Counted from the first letter of the stretch, positions 53,197-62,174 are shown. The stretch is 64,000 bases of DNA from Brucella pseudogrignonensis (GCF_032190615.1 NZ_JAVLAT010000004.1:1-64000); one strand, 5' to 3'. The notes: a model not told the origin generated them from the letters alone. Made by a program: numbers and translations.

Positions 53197-53576
53197 CCGT
53201 TTTTGGCCGAAGTTTTCTCATCGGGATAGCGCTCGGAATTGCCATTGGAATCTATATTGCTCCATCGCTACAGACCAAACCAGATCTTCATAATGACAAA
53301 CCGATGATCGCTCGTGTGGCAAAGCAAAGCTACGATGCCATCTGGCCTGATGACGAAACAGCCAAGACAGAGCTATTTCGATTATCGAACTGGAATTACG
53401 CCGGATACGGTCATTCTTCCAAAGTGTCAGTGCTACGTTGCATTCTAATCAAAGAGCAGACCGCTGCATGCGAATTGTCAGCATCGCTAAGCTGGCTGAA
53501 CGAGACCAAAGTTATCGAAGCAGTCTTCGAGGGCGCGGACAATGATTGGCGCCTTGTGGCGGTGAAATCCAGATAA
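53193..53576 (+). CDS. Small exported or membrane-anchored protein, possible CTG start
   Basis: The coding part is clear from an ATG at 53304 (90 aa: MIARVAKQSYDAIWPDDE to LVAVKSR), but the same frame is open upstream and encodes a hydrophobic helix (FGRSFLIGIALGIAIGIYIA) that looks like its natural N-terminus. The only codon resembling a start there is CTG 53193, which shares CTGA with the stop of the upstream gene. So the protein is either 127 aa with a membrane anchor, or 90 aa without it. Family not recognised. It is co-transcribed with parA. Confidence 0.55.
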   Translation: MTVFGRSFLIGIALGIAIGIYIAPSLQTKPDLHNDKPMIARVAKQSYDAIWPDDETAKTELFRLSNWNYAGYGHSSKVSVLRCILIKEQTAACELSASLSWLNETKVIEAVFEGADNDWRLVAVKSR

Positions 53577-53754
53577 CCGATGTGACAACGTCGGCATTCG
53601 GCGTCCCAAACACATAACGCCGAAATCGTTCTCCTACTTTATTTCGATATAAACGCGCGTTGAAACTAGCGAACACCACCTCTGGAGTGCTGCTATTTTC
53701 AGAAAATGTGATAATGATCGCTGTTGTGGCACGGTAGGCAAAAGGGGTTTCCGC

Positions 53755-54243
53755 GTGAACAGTGAGGCATTGGATTTCGCTAATGAACATTCTTTGGAAA
53801 AAACCAATGATCCCGAGATCGATAAGCCAGTCTTTAGGCGTCCAGGCTTCAACGGAATAAGTACCTTTGAAGAAATCGATCACCGGCTTGCGAAATACCT
53901 GCGTGAAGCACGCGATAAGGCAGGCCTGAAACAAGCCGATTTTGCTCCGCTCATGGGACTTTCTACGCCGGTTTATGGTCGCTATGAACGCGCGTTTTCA
54001 AAGCTGCATGTCACTCGCTTGGTGCATATTTGCGAAGTGCTGAACATTATGCCCATCGAAATGCTTTACGAGGCAGCACCTCATTTGTGGGGCAAAAGTG
54101 AGGAGGAAGCCAAGGATCGCGTCGAACTTGCGAAACTCGTAGCTAATCTCCCGCATAGTACAACGCGTGACTTGCTTTCGTTGGTTAAGAAAATGGCTGA
54201 CCTACAAAGCCAAGTCGACGCCAAACCGCAAAGCAAGGAGTGA
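53755..54243 (+). CDS. XRE-family transcriptional regulator
   Basis: 162 aa. Helix-turn-helix at residues about 45-100: LAKYLREARDKAGLKQADFA, then LMGLSTPVYGRYERAFSKLH and LVHICEVLNIMPIEMLYE. GTG 53755 has AAAGGGG upstream. The C-terminal helical part may mediate dimerisation. The 178 bases before it hold no gene. It may control the neighbouring partition or stability genes. Confidence 0.8.
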   Translation: MNSEALDFANEHSLEKTNDPEIDKPVFRRPGFNGISTFEEIDHRLAKYLREARDKAGLKQADFAPLMGLSTPVYGRYERAFSKLHVTRLVHICEVLNIMPIEMLYEAAPHLWGKSEEEAKDRVELAKLVANLPHSTTRDLLSLVKKMADLQSQVDAKPQSKE

Positions 54244-54403
54244 ATTAAACAGTCGTAGCCAGCAATGGCTATTGCGAATGGCCGACAATTGCTCGAAATG
54301 CGCGATCTAAGAACCAATCATCAATTGGAGGATCGGGTTCGCTATTGTACTCCCTCACTTAATATGGTACTAAATTTCATACCTAATTTGATATGGACTT
54401 GTT

Positions 54404-54649
54404 ATGCAACGTGTGGAAGCAAATATAGCGGTCAGCGTTTCTGACCTGAAAAAAAGTCCGTCCGCAGTAATGGACGAGGCTAACGGCGAGGCTGTGGCTG
54501 TTCTTAATCATAATCGAATTATGGCTTATATGGTTCCAGCTAGCGTCTATGAAGCCATGCTCGAACAGCTGGATGATATTCGCCTCACTGAGATAATCCG
54601 GAAACGAGCCGACGAAAAAGGAATTTCGGTCGATATCGATGCCTTATAA
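54404..54649 (+). CDS. StbD/RelB-type antitoxin
   Basis: 81 aa Phd/YefM-like antitoxin: VSVSDLKKSPSAVMDEANGE and VAVLNHNRIMAYMVPASVYE are the family DNA-binding/N-terminal motifs; the acidic C-terminus (KRADEKGISVDIDAL) would wrap the toxin. It overlaps the toxin gene by 11 bases. Upstream, GGTAC...TACC repeats at about 54363-54383 probably serve as operator. Confidence 0.85.
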   Translation: MQRVEANIAVSVSDLKKSPSAVMDEANGEAVAVLNHNRIMAYMVPASVYEAMLEQLDDIRLTEIIRKRADEKGISVDIDAL

Positions 54650-54926
54650 GCTTGAATTCTTGCCATCGGCTCTCAAAGAATGGAATAAACTCGGCGCGAC
54701 GATCCAGCAGCAATTGAAGAAGAAACTACGCGAACGATTGGAAACGCCGCGCGTCGTGAGTGCTTCACTTCATGGTATGCCCGATCATTATAAGATCAAG
54801 CTTCGCCAGTTGGGCTACCGACTTGTTTACTCCGTCAATGACGACACTGTGACGGTGTTGGTTGTGGCCGTTGGAAAACGTGAGCGTGGCGATGTTTATA
54901 ATACCGCTCGCTCCAGGACCCAATAA
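54639..54926 (+). CDS. RelE/StbE-family toxin
   Basis: 95 aa ribosome-dependent mRNA interferase fold: YKLEFLPSALKEWNKLGATI, LRERLETPRV, LHGMPDHYKIKLRQLGYRLV and VLVVAVGKRERGDVYNTA. K, R and C-terminal basic residues of active RelE proteins are present. With the antitoxin it forms a plasmid addiction module. A terminator follows at 54997. Confidence 0.9.
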   Translation: MPYKLEFLPSALKEWNKLGATIQQQLKKKLRERLETPRVVSASLHGMPDHYKIKLRQLGYRLVYSVNDDTVTVLVVAVGKRERGDVYNTARSRTQ

Positions 54927-54996
54927 ATTCTCCAGAAGTTGTCCGGCTTGCATGGGGCGGTAAGGATGGACAATGATACGACCGTTCATTACCTTG

Positions 54997-55024
54997 GAGG
55001 TCGCCTAAGCGACCTCTTTTGTTT
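54997..55024 (+). terminator. Terminator after the toxin gene, overlapping the ardC end
   Basis: Stem GAGGTCGC / GCGACCTC with a CTAA loop, followed by TTTTGTTT. The left arm and loop border the last codons of the converging ardC gene. Confidence 0.75.
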
Positions 55025-55892
55025 GGTCCGAGACGAGGTTGTGCAGATAATCGGCAACAGCCTGGGCTTTGGCTGCAGTGGTGATAATGGCGCGTTTATC
55101 AGCCTTCAGGACGGCCAGCCAATTATCAACGTAGGCGGCTGTGTTTTCGTGAGGATCATGGGAAACACCGAGGTCAGCGCAGAGAAATGCTGCAGACAGT
55201 TCTGCGACGAGCTCTTCGACCGCGTAAGCGTCGGTACCGAAGCGGCCTGACAGGTCGCGATCAAGGCGATGTTTTGCGCCTGACCAATGACCAATTTCGT
55301 GCAGAAGTGACGAATAAAGGTGGACGCCGCTTAAAAAGCGCTCGCGGTCGGGCATGAGAATGTCGTCAGATCCAGGACGATAGCAAGCCTTCGTGCCGCC
55401 GTAGTGAATGACAGCACCCGCCTGGCGGACAAAGGTATCGACGGTTTCATTGTGCGGCACGGGCGTCGTCGGCATTGGTTCAGCTGGGCTGTAATATTCG
55501 ATAGGCAGGTTCTCGATCTGCTCTACGTTGAATACTGTGTAGCCCTTGAGATAAGGGATTGAACGGTCGTCATCTGTGTCCTGATCCTTGGGCGTAAGGG
55601 TGCCATACTTGACGACGAGCGATCCACGTTCGCCCTTCCGGACTTGACCGCCGAGATCCTTCGCCTGACGATAGGTCATCCAGCTGGTCTCCTCGTAGCC
55701 GTTCATCTGTGATGCAATCCAGAGCATGAGAACATTGATGCCGCGATAGGCTTCGCCGCTGGATCGGCGGGGGATGATGGAGGTCGGGCGGGTATTTCCG
55801 CGCCAAGGCTGCACCCAAGGTTTGGTGCCGGCTTCCAGCTGCTCGATGATGAGGTCTGTGATGCGCTGATAGGTGTCGCTGACGTTGTTCAT
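55005..55892 (-). CDS. ardC: ArdC-like antirestriction protein
   Basis: 295 aa. N-terminal ssDNA-binding domain (YQRITDLIIEQLEAGTKPW, MTYRQAKDLGGQVRKGERGS) and C-terminal zincin-like metallopeptidase with LLHEIGHWSG and a distal Glu in YAVEELVAELSAAFL. ArdC proteins protect incoming single-stranded plasmid DNA from host restriction and are often delivered during conjugation. The start is ATG 55892 with GGAGACGG upstream. About 210 bases without a gene separate it from the Fic remnant. Confidence 0.92.
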   Translation of the reverse strand: MNNVSDTYQRITDLIIEQLEAGTKPWVQPWRGNTRPTSIIPRRSSGEAYRGINVLMLWIASQMNGYEETSWMTYRQAKDLGGQVRKGERGSLVVKYGTLTPKDQDTDDDRSIPYLKGYTVFNVEQIENLPIEYYSPAEPMPTTPVPHNETVDTFVRQAGAVIHYGGTKACYRPGSDDILMPDRERFLSGVHLYSSLLHEIGHWSGAKHRLDRDLSGRFGTDAYAVEELVAELSAAFLCADLGVSHDPHENTAAYVDNWLAVLKADKRAIITTAAKAQAVADYLHNLVSDQTKEVA

Positions 55893-56106
55893 GGCCGTCT
55901 CCATTCGTTGGTTGACGGCAAGAAACGGAGATAGCCGAGACGAGCCCATGCACCCTTTGGGCCGCAACAGAAGTGGAGGACCGCGAAGCGGTTGCATGGG
56001 GGAGAGGCTATCGCAGCTTGTCCGTCAATCAGCCAACGAGTGGGGTGGCCCAAATGTCACTCACCGAAGCTCACAGACTGGCTCTCTGCGCAGAGGGTTG
56101 CATCTC

Positions 56107-57155
56107 TTATCGTTCGCGGTCGTCGGAATCCCGCTCGGGCTGCATTTGCGCCGATAGTTCCGCAAGCCGGGATGGGTCCGCGGCTATTTTCTGCTCTGGT
56201 GACATTCGCTCGACGGCGGGATTATCTGCATTTCTGACCTGATCCGGGCGCGACAGGCGGGAGAAGTCAGAACGTGCCGTAAATGTGATTACGGTATCGT
56301 CATCGGGCAACCGCTCTGGAAGGTCGGTGCGATCGACGGCGACAATCCCGTGGTCGGTAACAAGGCTGGCTACACGTGTATCGTGCCCGAGAACCTGACC
56401 TGAAATCTGTTCGCCCAGCCTGGCGGTGCGCACGTTGTGCTCGAAAGCATTCTCACCGCGCATTTCCAGATCGACGAATGCAGCTCTTATGGCTTCCTGC
56501 CGGTTTGGATCGATCGCGTCTTTAAAGATATGTTTCATCGCCGGACTGGAGGGATCGTTGGTCGTCGCTATCGACGCTTCGATCATGCGCGGCTTGGTAA
56601 TGACCGTGAAGTCAACCTCATGACTATGTTCGCGACCGATGGCTGTTAGCAGTGCCTCCTGGGCCCGCCCGTTACCTTCTCAGAAGGGGTGCACATAATT
56701 CAACTCTGCCAAAACTTTACCGGCGATTTCGGCGAACTGTTCGACCGATGCCCCCGCAATATCTCGGGATTCCTGATTGGTCTAAAGGCTTCGTCCAAGC
56801 CCATCTCGATGCGCGAACCGTGCAGGAACGAGGTTCCGCCTTTCGACAGATTTCCAATCGGCTCCACTCTCTGGCCGTCAACTACTGGGCTTTCATCCCG
56901 GGTATGACCGGCCCATTTGTAAATATCTTGGGAGATATAACCATGAATGGCCTTCAGATGTTTCGCGTCGAAAGCGCCTTTCGGTCCGTCTCCTTCGGCA
57001 ATTTCAGCCATCCGGAATGCTGCCGCGCGATATTCTTCGACGCGCAGTTCCTTATGGGACTGGATTCCGAGTTTGTTGTGCAGCACGTTCCTGCGGTCGG
57101 GATCGTCCGATGTGTTCGGATAGATATAGGAGCCTTTAGGTTCCGTTTCAGCCAT
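56107..57155 (-). pseudogene. Fic-domain toxin gene, inactivated (frameshift plus stop in the Fic motif)
   Basis: From ATG 57155 the minus strand encodes a VbhT/Bep-like Fic protein (GSYIYPNTSDDPDRRNVLHN, IYKWAGHTRDE, GGTSFLHGSRIEMGLDEA). A run of five C at 56751-56755 appears to hold one base too many, shifting the frame after PEILRG. In the next frame the active site reads HPF-stop-EGNGR: the TGA at 56680-56682 replaces the Arg/Lys codon of HPFREGNGR. Coding sequence then continues to 56107 (TAIGREHSHEVDFTV, MIEASIATTNDPSSPAMKHI). Two lesions at the catalytic region mean no active AMP transferase. Confidence 0.85.
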
Positions 57156-57221
57156 AGCGAAGACCAACAAAAGCCGCCTGCCCGGGGCAGGCGGCATCAA
57201 ACTAACAAGGACGAGCTTGAA

Positions 57222-57422
57222 CTATTGCGGTTTGCGGACAACGCGCTCTTTGTATTCGTCACGCGTGATATCGCCAGCGACATAAGCAGTGGTTGCCGCT
57301 TCCAATAATGGATCGTAAACATAACCCTGACGCATATTTGCGGCGCGTGCCTGATCGGTAGCCTTTTTGCGCTTGGCAACAGCTTCCGGAGATCGATCCG
57401 GACGGGGGGCATGAGAGTTCAT
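57222..57422 (-). CDS. Small VbhA-like putative Fic antitoxin
   Basis: 66 aa, located just upstream of the broken Fic gene on the same strand, as in vbhA-vbhT pairs. The C-terminal half (LLEAATTAYVAGDITRDEYK) resembles the inhibitory-helix plus AGxIT.DE region of VbhA-type antitoxins, but the inhibitory Glu is not obvious. The N-terminus is basic. Context and partial similarity only; it may be an orphan antitoxin. Confidence 0.5.
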   Translation of the reverse strand: MNSHAPRPDRSPEAVAKRKKATDQARAANMRQGYVYDPLLEAATTAYVAGDITRDEYKERVVRKPQ

Positions 57423-57506
57423 CTTCAAAACTCCTGTTAAGATAAACCCTAGCACAAAAAGTGCGGAAAATCCAGAAAACAAAGTGATTTGCGCGACGTT
57501 CGGGGT

Positions 57507-57529
57507 GCGCCCGGCACTTGGCCGGGCGC
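57507..57529 (-). terminator. GC-rich hairpin after the DUF736 gene
   Basis: Perfect stem GCGCCCGGC / GCCGGGCGC with a five-base loop, 11 bases past the DUF736 stop. No T run, so possibly a transcript-stabilising or Rho-assisted element. Confidence 0.5.
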
Positions 57530-57539
57530 TGTTGGGCTA

Positions 57540-57881
57540 TCAATTGCGTGGTTCCCACTCGAGAATGGCCTGAAGGCTTGGGTCGTCCTGTCCGCCGAAA
57601 CGGCCGAGGTTGGCGTTGTAGTTCAGGCGGCGGATCGAGAGATTGCGCTTGAAGCCTTCGCCATCAGCCTTTGCCCTTTTCCAGATCCCGCCAACCTCGA
57701 TATTGAAGCCACGCGGGGACTTGGCGAAAACGCGGTGCGTCGGAGCGTCCGGGTTTTCCGAATTGAACGGCACGACCTCAATGTCGATGTCGTCGGTCAG
57801 GGTCGAGATGCGGCCTTTGCCGGAAGCGGTGTCGAGGTCTTCGCTGTCGAACTGGATGAAGTTGGTGATTTTGTTGGCCAT
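57540..57881 (-). CDS. DUF736 family protein
   Basis: 113 aa. Starts MANKITNFIQFDSEDLDTAS; contains GKGRISTLTDDIDIEVVPF, RVFAKSPRGFNIEVGGIWKR and LGRFGGQDDPSLQAILEWEP, the full pattern of DUF736, common on alphaproteobacterial plasmids. Function is unknown; members are usually found with ArdC-like and plasmid transfer genes, as here. ATG 57881 has GGAGTG upstream. Confidence 0.85.
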   Translation of the reverse strand: MANKITNFIQFDSEDLDTASGKGRISTLTDDIDIEVVPFNSENPDAPTHRVFAKSPRGFNIEVGGIWKRAKADGEGFKRNLSIRRLNYNANLGRFGGQDDPSLQAILEWEPRN

Positions 57882-58560
57882 GGTATTCACTCCTCTATGT
57901 GGTTGCGATGATCGTTCACTGGCACGGCGGTAAGCGGTGTTGCACCCTTGGGCCGGAGCGCAGCGGAGGAAGCCGAGGGCCGAAAAATTTGTCGCGCGAG
58001 GAGCCGTAGGCGGGGAAATTTCAGGCTTCCGGCTTTGCGGCAACCGCGTCGACGTGCGAACGAGCGTCAAAAGCAACCGAATTAGAGGTGTGCTATAAAC
58101 GCCAATATGGCAATTCATCTCGTCGAAATAGACCGTAGACACAATACCGCAATTATCACGCATGATAGCCGGATACAGCGCATTTACAACAGTATTCGTG
58201 TAATCTTGGAAATTCTGGATAACCGGATCGGTTCCCTACGTTGATCATCCTATAATGCCAATATGGTTATGCACGGGCGGACTTATCTGGAGGCATGGAC
58301 CCGTCGATAGAGATGCGGGCTCCCTACGTCCTCCGCCCAGATTAAAAGCAACCGCTCGCGTGCTACATTCTCGGCATACCCCTATTCGGCAATGTCGATG
58401 CCGTCGTTTCCCGGCAAGTAGCGCAACATCGCTTCAGCCTGATCAGCGCGCAACCAGGCTGCATGACCACGTCTTTCCGCTCAAGAAGCCGCTCTCCTCC
58501 CTTTCGCAAGCGTCGATTGCGGCCATAAGGCCACCGCTGCGGCGAAAACGTAGCGAAAGA
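57882..58560. other. Region without a supported gene between DUF736 and repC
   Basis: About 680 bases. A 45-codon plus-strand frame at 58107-58244 (MAIHLVEIDRRHNTAIITHD at its start) has no ribosome binding site and is doubtful. Longer open frames here lie opposite coding sequence or lack motifs. The plus strand near 57950-58010 shows GC-rich repeats typical of plasmid intergenic DNA. Confidence 0.4.
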
Positions 58561-59841
58561 TCATTGCATTGCTTCCGTTCCATGACGGCCAGCAAGCCCG
58601 AAAACCGATCGCGTCAGATGCAATTCGCCAGCGGCCGCGCGCGCTGTCATGGCGCGCAAATAGCCGCCCGGCGATTTCACTTGCCTCTCGTCGAACTTCT
58701 GCAGCGTGATCGCGATGGCAATAGTGGCGGCCTGTTCCCCCATCTGCTCGACAGCGCGGCAGCGAGCGTCTTCGGAAATGCCAGCCATGCGGCACATTTG
58801 CGGGGCAAGCCGGGCCAATTCAGCCCAGGTGCGGGGGCGCGATACTCCGTAAGTCGACAGTGCCGGTATTGCCAGTAACAGATCTTGCAGGCCAATTAAC
58901 GTTTGTGGCGGGTGGTGCGGTTGATTGACTTGGCTCGTATCGCGTCCCAGGCTGTTCTCGAGAGCTTTTCTACCGGCGAAGCCGGTTTTAGGGAAACTGA
59001 GTTGTTCGGTGTATGCCGAACGCATTTCATCTTTACAATATTCAAGGTAATAGGGGTTTGTAATCTGTTTGTGCATGTCGTTTTCGACATATGGGCATGT
59101 CGAATCTTCGTTTCTAGCGGAAGGCTGCTCGCGGTGAGGCATCTGCATCGCCCGCTCGATGATCCATTCAATCAAGGCAGTTGCGCGACGCAGAACAGCA
59201 CTTGATGCCCTGCTCGCGATGCCTACCGCATCGAGAACACGTGCAAAACGCTTCTCGATCAACGCGTGCAATCGCGCAGGCAGGTCCTCGACAGACACGA
59301 GCGCGTAACGCAGATTGCGAACGGCGCCGCGATAGCGACGCAGGTTTGCATTGAGTGCTTTCTTTTCCGCCTTTGCTTGCCGTATCATTTCATCAAGCTC
59401 CGCGAAGCGAGCAATGAGAACGCGCAGATCGATACCGCAAGCGTCGGCAATACTGTCGTCCCCATCACGCACCGGATAGCGTTTATAGTTGCCGCTATCC
59501 TGCATGGTAATAACGCCGGCATCAAACAGCCGGGATAACACACGGCTGACACGTCCCTCGGATCGCCCAATCTCGAACGCAAGCGCAGCGTTGGATTTGA
59601 ACACGATCGGTCGGCCACCTTTGTCATAGCTCTCTGCTGGAGCGGTACTGATCAGTACAACAAGCAAATGTGCCTCTGTGCCGTTGATGAGGCCAAGGCA
59701 AGGGAGTGACTGCGCAAGTCCGATCAGTTGGCCGCGTGTCACGGTTCCAATTTTCGCAGTCTGAGCCAGCCGCCGAAACTCGGTTCGTTGTGATGTCTGT
59801 TTGCGGCCGACCCGCCGCACAGGCTGTAGGGCTTCCACCAT
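58561..59841 (-). CDS. repC: RepC plasmid replication initiator (stand-alone copy)
   Basis: 426 aa RepC of the repABC family. N-terminal DNA-binding part: GTVTRGQLIGLAQSLPCLGL, NGTEAHLLVVLISTAP and IGRSEGRVSRVLSRLFDAGV; C-terminal end VKSPGGYLRAMTARAAAGEL and HLTRSVFGL are family hallmarks. It initiates replication at an AT-rich origin within its own gene. No repA or repB precedes it; instead an antisense RNA terminator lies just upstream, so it looks like a repC-only unit. ATG 59841 has GGAGACGAGGAG upstream. Confidence 0.93.
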   Translation of the reverse strand: MVEALQPVRRVGRKQTSQRTEFRRLAQTAKIGTVTRGQLIGLAQSLPCLGLINGTEAHLLVVLISTAPAESYDKGGRPIVFKSNAALAFEIGRSEGRVSRVLSRLFDAGVITMQDSGNYKRYPVRDGDDSIADACGIDLRVLIARFAELDEMIRQAKAEKKALNANLRRYRGAVRNLRYALVSVEDLPARLHALIEKRFARVLDAVGIASRASSAVLRRATALIEWIIERAMQMPHREQPSARNEDSTCPYVENDMHKQITNPYYLEYCKDEMRSAYTEQLSFPKTGFAGRKALENSLGRDTSQVNQPHHPPQTLIGLQDLLLAIPALSTYGVSRPRTWAELARLAPQMCRMAGISEDARCRAVEQMGEQAATIAIAITLQKFDERQVKSPGGYLRAMTARAAAGELHLTRSVFGLAGRHGTEAMQ

Positions 59842-59935
59842 ACTCCTCGTCTCCTCTTAGGGACTAGGCAAAGCTTTCCCGTTCGCCGAAAAGCGTTTTG
59901 TATTGACTTTGGAAGTTGGGAGTGCGAGTTTAATT

Positions 59936-59995
59936 TTACGAAATATTTGAAATTTGCACCCCGCTTCCGGATTTTTTCGGGAGCGGTTTTTCTTT
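59936..59995 (+). ncRNA. Counter-transcribed RNA upstream of repC (incompatibility RNA)
   Basis: A terminator on the plus strand, opposite to repC: stem CCGCTTCCG (59961-59969) / CGGGAGCGG (59978-59986) with a T-rich loop and TTTTTC tail. Promoter-like TTGGAA...TAATTT (59909-59936) precedes it. Position and stem agree with the ctRNA (inc-alpha) that lies before repC in repABC plasmids and reduces RepC translation. The exact 5' end is a guess. Confidence 0.7.
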
Positions 59996-60000
59996 TTTAC

Positions 60001-60789
60001 CCGGTCACATTCTCCTCAAGTTTGGTATTCAACAGCAATTAATGTTACCGATTTGGTTCACTCCGACAACCCATAAAAAGACGTATTTGCTGAACAGTAC
60101 GCCCGGAAAGCTATTATTTGCAGATATTTGGTCAAAAATCTTCCTTATAAGTCATCCAATCGGTATTCACATATTACCTTTACGGTAACATCAATCGAAA
60201 TTACCAGTTCTATTAACCGAAGCCATCTCGCCTCTCTTAATGGGCCTCCGGCAACCCTACAGCGCGATATGAGAGCGCGGGTGCCTCCGGCCGGCGGCGT
60301 TCGCTACGCTCCCACCGCAAACTGCGCTCAAGAATCGTTTGAAGGTCCAAGGCAGATTAACCCGAGATCAGGATTCTGCTGAAGGGTCTTCGATGTTTAC
60401 AGGTAAGCGACGGATTGGAATCTGGATTCAAGGCGATTATATTTTCGACGTTCAAAGCGGATGGAGACGTGACCAGATTGCGATGAACGGCCCCGGTGTC
60501 TTTGGGAAGAGCTCCGGGGTTTTAGTTCCTTCCGCCGACTCCGCGTGTTGCGCGATGCAACGATTAAGCGATAGCTCAAATAGTGTGACCGGAGCACTGT
60601 TTCCCAAAGTCGGATATTGTTTGGATAAAGCGACAATTTGTAAAATCGATTTTCAGTGCTAGTTTACAAGCCGACGGCCCGTTCATTCTAACGGGAGATT
60701 AATAAGATGATATCGCATTCAATGGATAGGCCCTTAGCCGCAGTGACTGTTTGCGCTCGTATCGCATTCTTAATGATACGAGTTTCGTC
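60001..60789. other. Region without a supported gene
   Basis: About 790 bases. It includes the inverted repeat TTACC-TTTAC-GGTAA at 60174-60188 and a GC-rich stretch around 60280-60320. Open frames at 60339-60662 and on the opposite strand have no motif or ribosome binding site. Could hold regulatory sites of replication; I see no clear iterons. Confidence 0.4.
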
Positions 60790-61017
60790 ATGAAAAAGAG
60801 CGATCAGCAGGTTTATGGCGAGATCTGCCATGCAGTACACCTTGACCGGACATTGAAGGAGCCGTTTACCGCAAAAGACATAAGACGATTTTGTCCGAAT
60901 TGGCCATATACACGTCATTTCAGCTTTCTGGCAGAAAACTGTACGGAGAAGCTCTGCGGAGAAGCCCCCCTCTTTGTTCGTGTCGGTCGTGGCCAATATC
61001 GCCTTCGGGTCCGGTAA
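60790..61017 (+). CDS. Small winged-helix-like hypothetical protein
   Basis: 75 aa from ATG 60790. The pattern TAKDIRRFCPNWPYTRHFSF, then LFVRVGRGQYRL resembles small winged-helix domains found beside restriction and plasmid genes (...PDFPYSTWGTFLPKH...GxTELF.RV..G.YRL). Function unknown. The 270 bases after it contain no gene. Confidence 0.5.
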   Translation: MKKSDQQVYGEICHAVHLDRTLKEPFTAKDIRRFCPNWPYTRHFSFLAENCTEKLCGEAPLFVRVGRGQYRLRVR

Positions 61018-61286
61018 ATAAATGCATGCATCGATGAACCAAGCACGATGATCGCATCGAACTGCGATCTGTCAGCAATGTAACTGAAGTAAACGGCGTG
61101 CCCGTCATCCCCAGTAATATGCTGGGGCTGGCAATTAAATGACCCTGTGCGCCGCAGCGTACGATGGATTCTTGCGATCGTGCAGTCGACAATTTCAGAC
61201 GCAGATAAGAACATTGAGGTGTCAAACTCTGTTCACATTCCGTAAATAGGACAGCGGACCACCAGAGTGCGGGGGAATAGGAAAGC
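61018..61286. other. Intergenic stretch before the ProQ/FinO gene
   Basis: Only short antisense frames; nothing with motif support. A good ribosome binding site (GGAAAG) for the next gene is at its right end. Confidence 0.35.
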
Positions 61287-61754
61287 ATGAACAGAAACTC
61301 GAGAATCGCCTCGAAGCCTGTCATTGCCACGGATAAGGATGTTCGCAGAGCGACGGCCATCACCGATTTGCTCGTCCAGCCGTTGGGCATTCTCCCTGCT
61401 GCTGTTGGCGATCCCATTCGCCCGGTCGCAATCGGCTTTTTTCAGCAGGTTTCGCCTTACCTCAGTCCAGGCGAAAGCGTCACTGCACTTCGTCGCGCTA
61501 TCGGCGCTTATGTTCACTCGAAGCGCTATTATCTGGCGTGCAGCCGGCCAGATGCGATGTGTCATGACATTAACGGCGAGCCCGTTGAGCCAGTGTCAGA
61601 TTCAGACCAGCTGAATGCTCAAAAGCGCCTGCAAATCTTCCGAGAGCAAAAGAGCCAAACGCCAGCGCCCGCCATTGTCGCCGCCCCTGTTGCAGCTGCA
61701 GAGAACAAAAGCGATTTGATCCGAGCCTCCCTCCTCGGGAGATCGCGAAGCTGA
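61287..61754 (+). CDS. ProQ/FinO family RNA chaperone
   Basis: 155 aa. The ProQ/FinO domain is recognised by IRPVAIGFFQQVSPYL, ESVTALRRAIGAYVHSKRYYLA and CHDINGEPVEPVSDSDQLNA (residues about 43-110). The C-terminal tail is Ala/Pro rich and basic. FinO-like proteins bind structured RNAs and regulate plasmid transfer or copy number through antisense RNA; here a target could be the ctRNA/repC pair or tra mRNAs. ATG 61287 with GGAAAG upstream. Confidence 0.82.
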   Translation: MNRNSRIASKPVIATDKDVRRATAITDLLVQPLGILPAAVGDPIRPVAIGFFQQVSPYLSPGESVTALRRAIGAYVHSKRYYLACSRPDAMCHDINGEPVEPVSDSDQLNAQKRLQIFREQKSQTPAPAIVAAPVAAAENKSDLIRASLLGRSRS

Positions 61755-61938
61755 TTTTAATTTGCAGCGCTTGAAAGTCAGCTGAAGCCATCAAAAGCCT
61801 CAGCCCTCTTCGAAAGTCGGTCACCGTTGGCAATGTATAGAGTGTTCATGCGTTTTCAGCCGCTACCGCGCAGTTAAATTTTGTAAGCACAGGTTTCAAT
61901 CAGAGTCTTGTTTACTTATTTATGCGCAATATCGACTT

Positions 61939-62097
61939 ATGAACGACAATTATCCTTCCTCTATGATCGATTGGACTGGCCAATCATCTTTCAAACGCCG
62001 ACAACGTGTCCGGTTGCTGGTGGCTGTGATTGTCATGTTGATAGCTTTTGTCGGGGTTACGATGCTCGCATACAGCCTCCTCATCAAGTACATCTGA
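61939..62097 (+). CDS. Small single-helix membrane protein
   Basis: 52 aa from ATG 61939 (too short for most gene finders). Begins MNDNYPSSMIDW, with basic residues (FKRRQRVR) followed by one hydrophobic helix (LLVAVIVMLIAFVGVTMLA). Protein-like composition, but no clear ribosome binding site. Family not recognised. Confidence 0.4.
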   Translation: MNDNYPSSMIDWTGQSSFKRRQRVRLLVAVIVMLIAFVGVTMLAYSLLIKYI

Positions 62098-62174
62098 ACG
62101 CGCCATCCTTCTAGAAGACGCGTCTTCGAATGAAATGTTTGACTAATCCCAAAAGGGCCACTTAGCTTAGCCTG

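Noticed and set aside
56652..57308. 218-codon plus-strand frame
   Set aside because: It is antisense to the Fic remnant and the small antitoxin gene, whose protein similarity is on the minus strand.
58255..58878. 207-codon plus-strand frame
   Set aside because: Mostly antisense to repC, rich in Arg/Pro/Ser as expected for a shadow frame; no motif or ribosome binding site.
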